This document shows positions 17,493-24,922 of a DNA stretch of 64,000 nucleotides, piece by piece (the first letter of the stretch is position 1; every line of letters begins with the position of its first letter). The translations under genes and the position numbers were made by a program. The notes beneath the pieces were generated by a model. That model was given only the letters and a program-made list of their open reading frames with translations, was not told where the DNA came from and searched no databases. The stretch comes from Massilia alkalitolerans DSM 17462 (GTDB lineage: Bacteria; Pseudomonadota; Gammaproteobacteria; Burkholderiales; Burkholderiaceae_D): NCBI RefSeq assembly GCF_000427785.1, contig NZ_ATYR01000018.1, positions 1-64,000 of the forward strand, read 5' to 3'.

Positions 17493-19178
17493 TTGCAAGC
17501 CAAGACCCTGGCGCTGCTCGCCAGCCTGGCAGCCGCATCCGCTGCCCACGCCGCACCGTCGACGACGGCCGGCCAGACTACCTTCCAGAACAACTGCGCC
17601 AGCTGCCACAGCGTGGACGCGAACCTGTCCTCGCGCGCCGGTCCGGGCCTGTTCGGCGTCGTCGGGCGCAAGGCGGCCGGCGTCCCCGGCTTCAACTACT
17701 CAGCGGCCCTGGTGAAAGCCGGCGCCGCCGGCAAGACCTGGACCCGCGAAGAGCTGGACGTTTTCCTGGCTGACCCGGCGAAGAACGTGCCGGGCACCAC
17801 CATGCCGGTCGGCGTGCCGGACAAGCAGGCCCGCGCCGCGCTGGTCGCCTACCTCGCCAGCCTGCAGGGCGCCGTCACGGCAGCGGCAGCTGCGAAGCCG
17901 GCCACGGCGGCCGAGCGCCAGGGTTCCTGGGACGACAACCAGCCCGGCCGCATCCACCACATCAAGGTCACCGACATGCCGCCGCCGTTTGCCACGAGCA
18001 GCGCCGGCAACGGCCCGCGCGTCGAGGCGCGTCCGAACGGCAGCATGCCGGTCGTGCCGCAGGGCTTCGCGGTCAGCGTGTTCGCCGTTGATGCCGACAA
18101 GCCGCGAGTGGCGTTGCGCGCGCCGAACGGCGACGTCTTCCTGGCGGCCACCGCCAAGGGCGAGATCAAGGTGGCGCGCGCGAAGAACGGCCAGGCCGCC
18201 GACAAGGTAGACGTCTTCGCCACTGGCTTGAGTCGCCCCTACGGCATCGCCTTCTGGCCGTCGGGCGCAAACCCGCAGTACCTGTACGTCGCCAATGTCA
18301 ATTCGGTGGTGCGTATCCCTTACCGCAACGGCGACCTGAAGGCGCGCGGCGCGGCGGAAGTCATCGTGCCCGAGCTGTCCGACACCAGCGGCGGCCACAC
18401 CACCCGTACCCTGGCGTTCTCGAAGGACGGCAAGACCATGCTGCTGTCGATCGGCTCGGCCACCAACGTGGCCACCGAGATCGGCCCGCAGCCGCCCGAA
18501 CCGATCGCGCAGTGGGAAGCCAGGCACGGCGTCGGCGCCAGCTGGGGCGTGGAGACCGACCGCGCCACCGTCATGGCCTTCGACGTGGATGGCAAGAACC
18601 GCCGCACCTATGCCACCGGTCTGCGCAACTGCGTCGGCATGCTGGTCTACCCGGGCACGGGCGACGTGATGTGCACCGTGAACGAGCGCGATGCGCTGGG
18701 CGACAACCTGCCGCCGGACTACCTGACGCGCGTGAAGCAGGGCGGCTTCTACGGCTGGCCGTGGTACTACATCGGCGACAACGAAGACCCGCGCCTGAAG
18801 GGCCAGCGCCCGGACCTGAAGGGCAAGAGCATCGTGCCGGACGTGCTGATCCAGTCGCACTCGGCGCCGCTCGGCATGGTGGTGTACCAGGCGCCGAAGG
18901 GCGCGAAGAACGCCTTCCCGAAGGAGTACGAGGGTGACGTGTTCGTGGCCCTGCACGGTTCCTGGAACCGCGGCGTGCGCACCGGCTACAAGGTGGTGCG
19001 CGTCTTCATGAATGACGGCGTGCCGACCGGCCAGTACCAGGACTTCATGAGCGGCATGGTGCTGAGCGACCGCGACGTCTGGGGCCGCCCCGCCGCCGTC
19101 GAGGTGGCGCAGGATGGCGCCCTGCTGGTGGTCGACGACGCCGGCGGCACCGTCTGGCGGATCGCCCCGCAGCGCTGA
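17493..19178 (+). CDS. Secreted cytochrome c - sorbosone dehydrogenase-like fusion
   Basis: Predicted periplasmic protein of 561 residues. It starts at TTG (17493), with AGGAG seven bases upstream. Signal peptide about 1-20 (ends AHA-AP). A class I cytochrome c domain follows (about 25-125), with haem-binding CASCH at 35-39 and a probable axial methionine in GTTMPVGVPD. The second part (about 185-560) resembles L-sorbosone/PQQ glucose dehydrogenase beta-propellers: FATGLSRPYGIAFWP, GGHTTRTLAFS, GLRNCVGMLVYPGTGDVMCTVNERD, GFYGWPWYYIGDNEDPR, HGSWNRG. It probably oxidises a sugar-like compound and passes electrons through its own haem. The substrate is unknown. Confidence 0.82.
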   Translation: MQAKTLALLASLAAASAAHAAPSTTAGQTTFQNNCASCHSVDANLSSRAGPGLFGVVGRKAAGVPGFNYSAALVKAGAAGKTWTREELDVFLADPAKNVPGTTMPVGVPDKQARAALVAYLASLQGAVTAAAAAKPATAAERQGSWDDNQPGRIHHIKVTDMPPPFATSSAGNGPRVEARPNGSMPVVPQGFAVSVFAVDADKPRVALRAPNGDVFLAATAKGEIKVARAKNGQAADKVDVFATGLSRPYGIAFWPSGANPQYLYVANVNSVVRIPYRNGDLKARGAAEVIVPELSDTSGGHTTRTLAFSKDGKTMLLSIGSATNVATEIGPQPPEPIAQWEARHGVGASWGVETDRATVMAFDVDGKNRRTYATGLRNCVGMLVYPGTGDVMCTVNERDALGDNLPPDYLTRVKQGGFYGWPWYYIGDNEDPRLKGQRPDLKGKSIVPDVLIQSHSAPLGMVVYQAPKGAKNAFPKEYEGDVFVALHGSWNRGVRTGYKVVRVFMNDGVPTGQYQDFMSGMVLSDRDVWGRPAAVEVAQDGALLVVDDAGGTVWRIAPQR

Positions 19179-19192
19179 AGCCTCTCTCCTGA

Positions 19193-19216
19193 AACCCGTC
19201 GCGAGACGGGTTTTTT
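19193..19216 (+). terminator. Rho-independent terminator
   Basis: AACCCGTC (19193-19200), loop GCGA, GACGGGTT (19205-19212), then T-run, shortly after the dehydrogenase stop codon. Confidence 0.9.
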
Positions 19217-19289
19217 CATTGTTGAGCTCGCTCATCATCCGCCCGGTGTCCCTGCACTAAGGTGAGGAGGATCGACAAGGGAGAGAGCG

Positions 19290-19934
19290 ATGAATGTCAG
19301 GGAAACCCCGCGCGCGCCGGCGCACACGGTGGAATGGGAATTCGCCCAGTCCATCTACGCTTCCGTGCTGGCCGACGTGCCCGCCGCACTGTTCCCTTAC
19401 TGGGCCAGGAGCGCGCACGAGGCCTTTCCCGGCATCCCGCGCGACGCTTCCTTCTATGCCCAGTCGGCCGAAGGCCTGATGATGTTCTTCGATTGCGCGG
19501 CCGCAGCGGCCGGGACCTGTGCGCTGCCTTCGCGCGCGGCGGATTCGGTCTGGCATGCGTGGACGCGCCTGGATGCCGCAGGCCTCGACGCTTTTTGCAT
19601 CCGCCATGTCGGCCGCGCCGTCCCGCGTGTGGAGCACATGCGGGAAGGGGAGTTGGACAGGGCGCTGGCCGTCTGCCTGGTGCAGGCGCGGCGCCGCGCC
19701 TCGCAGCCGGCGGCGGGCAGCCACCTCCCGCGGCTGTTCGGGCTGGACGCCCAGCTGGGCATGCCGCGCGGCGCCGGCTACCGCGTCATTGGCGGCCTGG
19801 TCGCCTGTTCGCCCCTGGACGAGTTGGGCAATCTTGACGCCAAGGTGGACTTCCCCGGCAGCTTGAAGCCCGAGGCCCTGCGTCTTGCGGGCCTGGTGAG
19901 CGACGCGGAATATGCCGAGGCCTGCGTCGGCTAG
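19290..19934 (+). CDS. Hypothetical protein with GRDP-like region
   Basis: Protein of 214 residues with a GGGAG site before the ATG. The central part reads CALPSRAADSVWHAWTRLD followed by AFCIRHVGRAVPRVEH. The spacing of PS-x-x-D-x-x-WHxW and FCxxxxGR recalls the glycine-rich-domain-like (GRDP-like, DUF1399) family, which is known mainly from eukaryotes and some bacteria. This is a weak resemblance from memory. No signal peptide or membrane span is seen. The function is unknown. Its stop overlaps the stop of the convergent regulator gene within the tetranucleotide CTAG. Confidence 0.6.
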   Translation: MNVRETPRAPAHTVEWEFAQSIYASVLADVPAALFPYWARSAHEAFPGIPRDASFYAQSAEGLMMFFDCAAAAAGTCALPSRAADSVWHAWTRLDAAGLDAFCIRHVGRAVPRVEHMREGELDRALAVCLVQARRRASQPAAGSHLPRLFGLDAQLGMPRGAGYRVIGGLVACSPLDELGNLDAKVDFPGSLKPEALRLAGLVSDAEYAEACVG

Positions 19935-20332
19935 ATGAATGGCCTGAGCGAGATCTTCAGCAGGATGGCGAACTCGTCGAGGTCCATCGCCTTGGCGAGG
20001 TAGTTCGAGGCGCCCAGCAGCGAGGCGCGCACGCGGTCCGATTCCACCGGCAGCGAGGTCACCACGACGGCCGGAATGGCCTGCAGGCAGGGGGAGGAGC
20101 GGATGTGCTTGAGCACGCCGAAGCCGTCGATCTTCGGCAGCCGCACGTCCAGCAGGATCAGTGCGAACTGTCCGGCGGTGCCGGCCGCTTCCACGCGGCG
20201 CAGCAGCACCAGGGCTTCATCGCCGTCATGGACATGGACGACCGGATTGTGAATGCCTGAGCGCCGCAGCGCGTGGACAGTCAGCTCCGCGTCCAGGGGA
20301 CGGTCCTCGATGAGCAGGATATTGTCGGACAT
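19931..20332 (-). CDS. Single-domain response regulator (Rcp1-like)
   Basis: Receiver domain alone, 133 residues: acidic pair E9/D10, phospho-acceptor D62 (LILLDVRLPKIDG), the conserved VVVTS and a lysine in NYLAKAMD. The start at 20332 (MSDNILLIED) is chosen over upstream codons because the receiver fold begins there. The sequence with DGDEALVLLRR and HIRSSPCLQAIP is of the Rcp1/CheY-like group that accepts phosphate from hybrid or phytochrome-type kinases. No output domain, so it likely acts by protein contact or as a phosphate relay. Divergent from the glycosyltransferase gene, and a possible partner of the kinase at 14872. Confidence 0.88.
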   Translation of the reverse strand: MSDNILLIEDRPLDAELTVHALRRSGIHNPVVHVHDGDEALVLLRRVEAAGTAGQFALILLDVRLPKIDGFGVLKHIRSSPCLQAIPAVVVTSLPVESDRVRASLLGASNYLAKAMDLDEFAILLKISLRPFI

Positions 20333-20506
20333 AAGCGGACAATTGTAGCGGTGCCAACAAAGCAGCCGCGCACAATTGATGAGATGGGTGAATGCCGAGG
20401 CGCGCCGCCGCCACCCTTGCGCCGTCCGACCGGCGTCGCCACTATGATGGGCAGACCGGCCATCTGGTTCCGCAGCTTCGCGGGCGTATTGGCCGCAGGA
20501 GACCGC

Positions 20507-22153
20507 ATGCCCGACAGCTTCGCACTGCATTACATCCCCGAATCCTTTTCCGTGGCCGGCCAGAAGCTGATGGGACGGCAGTCGGCCGGCGTCGGCCTGC
20601 TGGGGGCGATTGCCCGCGACGCCGGCTTGCGCGAAGTCGGCTGCCTCGCCGCCGACCGCGGCCATGCGGACGCATTCGCAGCCACCCTGCGCGGCGAGGG
20701 TTTCGGCGGCGAGGTGGCGTGGATACCGCGATCAAGCCCGCAGGAGCTCGACCGCTTCGGCTGCCTGTACCACCCGGGACCCGGTATCGAGCGCCTGGCC
20801 TGGCGCAGGCTGGCGGCGGGCGAGCACCGCTACAGCCTGTGCGGCATCACCCACGCCACCGCCTCGCACGAGATGATGAGCATGGTGAGCAGTCTGCTGG
20901 TGGCGCCGGTGCGCAGCTGGGACGCGATCGTCTGCACCTCGCGCGCGGTGCGCGACAGCGTGCGGGTGCTGGTCGAGCAGCAGGCCGACTACCTGCGCAC
21001 CCGCTTGGCCGCGCAGCGCTTCGAGCTGCCGCAACTGCCCCTGATTCCGCTCGGCGTCCATGCTGCGGAGCTGCGCCCCGACGCCGGCCGCCGCGTGCAG
21101 GCGCGCGCCCGGCTCGGCATCGGGGACGAGGACGTGGCCTTCCTTTATCTCGGCCGGCTGTCGGTGCATGCCAAGTCCCATCCGCAGCAGATGTTCACCG
21201 CGCTCGAGCGCGCCGAGAAGGACGGGCGGCGCGTGCACCTGATCCTGGCCGGCTGGTTCGCCGGGGAAGCCATCGAGCAGGCCTTCCGCGAGGCCGCGGC
21301 GCTCCTGTGTCCATCCGTGCGCCTGGTCGAACTCGATGGCCGCGTGCCCGCCAACCAGCTCGACGCCTGGGCCGCCGCCGACGTGTTCACCTCGCTGGCC
21401 GACAATGTGCAGGAGACCTTCGGCCTGACCCCGGTGGAGGCGATGGCGGCCGGGTTGCCCTGCGTGGTCTCGGACTGGAACGGCTACCGCGACACGGTGC
21501 GCGACGGCATCGACGGCTACCGCATCCCGACCGTGATGCCGGGCGCGGGCGCGGGACTCGACCTGGCGCTGCGCTACGACGACGGGGTGGACAGTTTCGA
21601 CATGTACTGCGGCCACGCCAGCCAGGCGGTGGCGGTGGACGGCGCGCTGCTGGCGCAGGCCTATGGACGCCTGGTGCGCGACGCGGAACTGCGCCGCAGG
21701 CTCGGAGAACAGGCGCGGCAAAGGGCGCAGACGACATTCGACTGGACCGTCATTTTCGGACGCTACCGCGCCTTGTGGGACGAACTCGCCGAACGGCGGC
21801 GCGCCGACCCGGTGCTGGCGCCGCCGCTCCCTTCGCGCGCCCCGGACCGTCCCGATCCGTTCCGGCTGTTCGCGAGCTACGCGACGCGTCCGCTCACGGC
21901 CGCTTCGCTGGTGGAGCTGGCGCCGGATGCCTCGCTGGCGCTGGTGAACGGGTATCGGGACCTGGCGATCAACCGCTTCGCTTCAAGCTCGCTGCCGACG
22001 CTCGAGGATTTCGGCCGCCTGTTCGGCGCCATCGGCCCGCGGCCGGTGGAAGTGGAAGAACTGATCGACACGCTGGGACCGTGCGACCGGCCGACGTTGT
22101 TGCGCGGGCTGGCGTGGCTGTGCAAGATGGACCTGCTCAGGGTCGTCGAATAA
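20507..22153 (+). CDS. Glycosyltransferase family 4-like protein with C-terminal extension
   Basis: Cytosolic GT-B enzyme of 548 residues. The C-terminal GT1 domain is clear: FLYLGRLSVHAKSHPQQM near residue 210, then the nucleotide-sugar motif ETFGLTPVEAMAAGLPCVVSDWNGYRD near 300, the expected E-x7-E pattern. The last 120 residues (after about 430) are an extension I do not recognise, ending in a small helical part with EELIDTLGPCDRPTLLRGLAWL. Donor and acceptor are unknown. Start at 20507 is chosen for AGGAG at 20497-20501; the frame is open 234 bases further upstream, overlapping the divergent regulator. Confidence 0.8.
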   Translation: MPDSFALHYIPESFSVAGQKLMGRQSAGVGLLGAIARDAGLREVGCLAADRGHADAFAATLRGEGFGGEVAWIPRSSPQELDRFGCLYHPGPGIERLAWRRLAAGEHRYSLCGITHATASHEMMSMVSSLLVAPVRSWDAIVCTSRAVRDSVRVLVEQQADYLRTRLAAQRFELPQLPLIPLGVHAAELRPDAGRRVQARARLGIGDEDVAFLYLGRLSVHAKSHPQQMFTALERAEKDGRRVHLILAGWFAGEAIEQAFREAAALLCPSVRLVELDGRVPANQLDAWAAADVFTSLADNVQETFGLTPVEAMAAGLPCVVSDWNGYRDTVRDGIDGYRIPTVMPGAGAGLDLALRYDDGVDSFDMYCGHASQAVAVDGALLAQAYGRLVRDAELRRRLGEQARQRAQTTFDWTVIFGRYRALWDELAERRRADPVLAPPLPSRAPDRPDPFRLFASYATRPLTAASLVELAPDASLALVNGYRDLAINRFASSSLPTLEDFGRLFGAIGPRPVEVEELIDTLGPCDRPTLLRGLAWLCKMDLLRVVE

Positions 22154-22440
22154 ACGGCTGGCGCCTGCTCCTTTCCGCTTACGCAGTCAGCGCGCCCGCA
22201 AAATCAAAGGCACTGTTTCGCGTATCGCGATGTCCAAGCATGTGCAGCTGGTACTGACCGTCGTTCGCACCTCACCGCGCTGCGCGGGCGCGGCTCCAAT
22301 TGAAAGCGCATCCTGGTTTGGCGATCAGTTGAAATGCGATTTCGGTGATGAATGCGCAATCGCATGTTTAAGTACGAAAATCGTGATTCACTTTGAGGTG
22401 TTCGGGTTGCGCGCTCACAAAGTTTTCGTGTACTTTACGT
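22154..22440. other. Intergenic stretch without recognised gene
   Basis: Lower in G+C than its surroundings. A frame of 88 codons from 22230 has no ribosome site, no recognisable domain and atypical composition, so I do not call it a gene. Confidence 0.5.
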
Positions 22441-22448
22441 GTTTGAAT

Positions 22449-22476
22449 TTGTCAAAACGTGAACATGTGATATTGT
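22449..22476 (+). promoter_or_regulatory. Candidate promoter of a small RNA
   Basis: TTGTCA (22449-22454) and TATTGT (22471-22476) are 16 bases apart. No coding start follows before a strong terminator about 115 bases downstream. Confidence 0.45.
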
Positions 22477-22482
22477 CGCGTC

Positions 22483-22600
22483 CATCCGGGCAGTAATCGA
22501 TCGAATAATAGGACACTGATTCAATCAGTATGCACTTAAGCGAAGCGAAAAGAACAAGCCGCACTGCCTGACCGAGTTCAGGCAAGGCGGCTTTTTCTTT
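22483..22600 (+). ncRNA. Candidate small non-coding RNA
   Basis: Between a plausible sigma-70 promoter and a strong terminator there are about 115 bases without a reading frame that has a start and a ribosome site. The segment can fold into a first hairpin, ACTGATT (22515-22521) with AATCAGT (22523-22529) and little loop. A purine-rich single-stranded part (AAGCGAAGCGAAAAGAA) follows, then the terminator stem. This layout is typical of trans-acting sRNAs. No known family is recognised. Confidence 0.45.
22556..22600 (+). terminator. Rho-independent terminator (end of candidate sRNA)
   Basis: AAGCCGC with GCGGCTT encloses a second stem TGCCTGA/TCAGGCA, with a 2-by-2 internal loop, followed by TTTTTCTTTTC. 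Confidence 0.85.
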
Positions 22601-22707
22601 TCGCGCCCGCAAGGGTAGCGATGTGAGAACGCATTGAATCGGTTACCTAGCGACGTTGGCTGAAGCGCTGCAATTGTGAGGAGTTGCAGCAGTTCAGCCG
22701 GTGCCGG

Positions 22708-22748
22708 ATTCATTGGCCCAAATCGCCTGGCGGTTTGGTCCGATGAAT
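22708..22748 (+). ncRNA. Long structured hairpin upstream of the H1-like gene
   Basis: ATTCAT (22708-22713) pairs with ATGAAT (22743-22748). Inside, CCAAATCGCC pairs with GGCGGTTTGG with one G-U pair. The terminator at 22753 follows directly. Together they may form a leader or a second small RNA. Confidence 0.4.
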
Positions 22749-22752
22749 AATT

Positions 22753-22783
22753 CGCCCGCCACGCTGAGGGTGGGCGGGTTTTA
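22753..22783 (+). terminator. Terminator or attenuator before the H1-like gene
   Basis: CCCGCC-AC and GT-GGGCGGG form a stem with one bulge, followed by TTTTAAA. It ends about 40 bases before the H1-like start codon, too close to leave an obvious separate promoter. It may act as an attenuator. Confidence 0.6.
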
Positions 22784-22824
22784 AACCTTGAGCGTATTTC
22801 TCATCGCAGATGAAGGAGAATCAA

Positions 22825-24234
22825 ATGGCAACCGCTAAGAAACCAGCAGCAAAGGCTGCAACCGAGAAACCGGCAGCAAAGAAAGCCGCCGCCGCCGCTA
22901 AACCGGCAGCCAAGGCCGCTCCGGCCAAAGCAGCTGCCAAGCCGGCAGCTAAGACCGCCGCCAAGCCGGCAGCGAAAACCGCAGCTAAGCCTGCTGCAAA
23001 GAAAGCTGCAGCAAGCAAGACCGCCGCAAGCAAGACCACCGCTACCAAGGCGGCGGCCAAGCCGGCAGCTAAGCCTGCTGCAAAGAAAGCTGCAGCAAGC
23101 AAGACCGCAGCAAGCAAGACCACCGCCACCAAGGCAGCGACCAAGCCGGCAGCAAAGAAAGCCGCTGCCAAGCCAGCAGCGAAGAAAGCTGCTGCAAAGC
23201 CAGCAGCCAAGCCAGCAGCAAAGCGAGCTTCGGCAGTGTCGAAGTCGAGCGCCGCCGCCAAGCCGGCAGCAAAGGCCGCAACCAAGTCGGCAGCAAAGCC
23301 GGCAGCCAAGAAAGCCGCAGCCAAGCCAGCAGCGAAGAAAGCCGCTGCCAAGCCGGCAGCCAAGCCTGCTGCAAAGAAAGCCGCTGCTAAACCGGCAGCC
23401 AAGGCCGCTGCGACCAAGTCGGCAGCCAAGCCGGCAGCAAAGAAAGCCGCCGCTAAGCCTGCAGCCAAGAAAGCTGCTGCCAAACCGGCAGCCAAGGCCG
23501 CCGCTACCAAATCGGCAGCCAAGCCGGCAGCAAAGAAAGCCGCCGCTAAACCTGCTGCCAAGCCAGCCGCTAAAAAAGCAGCCGCAAAACCGGCCGCCAA
23601 GAAAGCAGCTGTCAAGCCAGTAGCAAAGAAGGCAGCCGCGACCAAAACCGCCGCTACCAAATCGACCGCGACCAAATCGGCCGCAAAGCCGGCAGCAAAG
23701 AAAGCGACCGCAACCAAAGCCGCCGCTAAGCCTGCTGCTGCAAAGAAAGCTGCCGCTCCGGCTAAAGCTGCTGCACCGGCTAAATCCGCTGCACCGGCTA
23801 AATCGGCTGCAAAGAAAGCCGCTGCACCGGCTAAAGCCGCTGCTCCGGCAAAATCGGCCGAAAAAAAAGTCACTACTCCGGCAAAAGCGGCCGCTCCAGC
23901 TAAATCCGCTGCTACCAAATCGGCTGCCACCAAATCGGCAGCCGCCAAGCCGGCTGCAAAGCCTGCCGCAAAAGCCGAAGCCAAGCCGGAAATGAAAGCC
24001 GAAGCGAAACCGGAAGCCAAGGCCGAAGCAAAACCGGAAGTGAAAGCCGATAGCAAGGCCGACAGCAAATCGGATTCGAAAACCGATAGCAAATCGGAAT
24101 CGAAAGCCGAAGCAAAGCCGGAAGCAAAAACCGATTCGAAATCGGACAGCAAGGCAGCCGCACCTGCTGCAGCAGCGAAAACCACGCTGTCGCCGGCAGC
24201 CGCATGGCCGTTCCCGACCAGCAGCCGCCCGTAA
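22825..24234 (+). CDS. Histone H1-like Ala/Lys/Pro-rich protein
   Basis: 469 residues composed almost wholly of AAKPAAKKAAA-type repeats. A C-terminal third changes to KAEAKPE and DSKSDSK repeats and ends in LSPAAAWPFPTSSRP. Similar tails (AAWPFPTG) end H1-like proteins in related Burkholderiales, which supports the stop. The protein is strongly basic, without any folded domain, and is expected to coat DNA and affect nucleoid compaction or global expression; AlgP is a distant analogue. The start at 22825 (MATAKK) is set by AAGGAG at 22811-22816. The nucleotide repeats make length variation between strains likely. The upstream region holds two terminator-like structures. Confidence 0.88.
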   Translation: MATAKKPAAKAATEKPAAKKAAAAAKPAAKAAPAKAAAKPAAKTAAKPAAKTAAKPAAKKAAASKTAASKTTATKAAAKPAAKPAAKKAAASKTAASKTTATKAATKPAAKKAAAKPAAKKAAAKPAAKPAAKRASAVSKSSAAAKPAAKAATKSAAKPAAKKAAAKPAAKKAAAKPAAKPAAKKAAAKPAAKAAATKSAAKPAAKKAAAKPAAKKAAAKPAAKAAATKSAAKPAAKKAAAKPAAKPAAKKAAAKPAAKKAAVKPVAKKAAATKTAATKSTATKSAAKPAAKKATATKAAAKPAAAKKAAAPAKAAAPAKSAAPAKSAAKKAAAPAKAAAPAKSAEKKVTTPAKAAAPAKSAATKSAATKSAAAKPAAKPAAKAEAKPEMKAEAKPEAKAEAKPEVKADSKADSKSDSKTDSKSESKAEAKPEAKTDSKSDSKAAAPAAAAKTTLSPAAAWPFPTSSRP

Positions 24235-24274
24235 TTCCGGCTCGATAGCGAGTCTTGCCTGGATCAGGCAAAAT

Positions 24275-24311
24275 ACCGCTGTGTGATCGTTCACACGGCG
24301 GTTTTTTTTTG
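24275..24311 (+). terminator. Rho-independent terminator of the H1-like gene
   Basis: ACCGC-GTGTGA (24275-24286) pairs with TCACAC-GCGGT around a tetraloop, followed by nine T ending directly before the yggT ribosome site. Confidence 0.88.
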
Positions 24312-24321
24312 AGGAGCCTAC

Positions 24322-24849
24322 GTGCTGTCTATTCTCCAGTTTATCGTCGATACCGCTGCCGCCTTGCTGGGAGGGCTGCTCCTGCTGCGCTTCTGGATGC
24401 AGGCCACGCGCGTGCGTCCGCCGCAGCAGATCGGGCAATTCACCTTCACCCTGACCGACTGGCTGGTGCTGCCGCTGCGGCGCCTGGTGCCCGGCATGGG
24501 TGGTTATGACTGGGCGAGCCTGATCGGCGCTTTCCTGGTGGTGCTGCTGGCCAGTTCGCTGCTGCTGGTGGCGGGGGCGGATGCGCAGATGGTGCTGCTG
24601 CACGCGCTGTACCGGTTCCTGACCTGGATCCTGTACGGCTTCATGGCGCTCCTGATCATCGACGCGATCTTCAGCTGGGTGAACCCGAACGCGCCGCTGG
24701 CGCCTTTCGTGCATGCGCTGAATACGCCGATCCTGCGGCCGATCCGGCGCGTGGTGCCGCCGATCGGCGGGATCGATTTATCGGTGCTGGTGGCGCTGGT
24801 GCTGATCCAGATTATCCAGTTCGTGCTGAGGCAGGTGTTTTACGGCTGA
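24322..24849 (+). CDS. YggT family membrane protein
   Basis: Integral membrane protein of 175 residues with two YggT repeats, each a membrane helix pair. The first is around residues 1-95, the second around 95-175 with IIDAIFSWVNPNAPLAPFVHALNTPILRPIRRVVPPIGGIDLS, the family hallmark. Family members are linked to osmotic shock and to cell-division or membrane organisation; the exact role is unclear. Starts at GTG with GAGGAG five bases upstream, directly after the T-run of the preceding terminator. Confidence 0.88.
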   Translation: MLSILQFIVDTAAALLGGLLLLRFWMQATRVRPPQQIGQFTFTLTDWLVLPLRRLVPGMGGYDWASLIGAFLVVLLASSLLLVAGADAQMVLLHALYRFLTWILYGFMALLIIDAIFSWVNPNAPLAPFVHALNTPILRPIRRVVPPIGGIDLSVLVALVLIQIIQFVLRQVFYG

Positions 24850-24863
24850 TGGCGTGAGCGCAT

Positions 24864-24896
24864 AAAAAAATTGGGGTCCCCGCGGGGACCCCAATT
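24864..24896 (-). terminator. Terminator of the aroQ-accBC-pfkB operon (convergent)
   Basis: AATTGGGGTCCCC with GGGGACCCCAATT is a perfect palindrome (24869-24896). It is followed on the minus strand by seven T. It lies between convergent yggT and the sugar-kinase gene and may serve both. Confidence 0.85.
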
Positions 24897-24922
24897 CATT
24901 TGTGCAGCCTGAGCGCGTCGTT

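Noticed and set aside
22230..22496. An 88-codon frame between the glycosyltransferase and H1-like genes
   Set aside because: No ribosome site, no family resemblance, and it overlaps the candidate sRNA promoter.
22821..24185. A 454-codon minus-strand frame opposite the H1-like gene
   Set aside because: The Ala/Phe/Leu-rich pattern is the complement of Lys/Ala codons. It has no recognisable domain, and the plus strand has a good ribosome site and the conserved AAWPFPT tail.
22801..24230. CRISPR-like impression from the regular repeats in the H1-like gene
   Set aside because: Repeats are short, in frame and protein-coding, without unique spacers of constant length.
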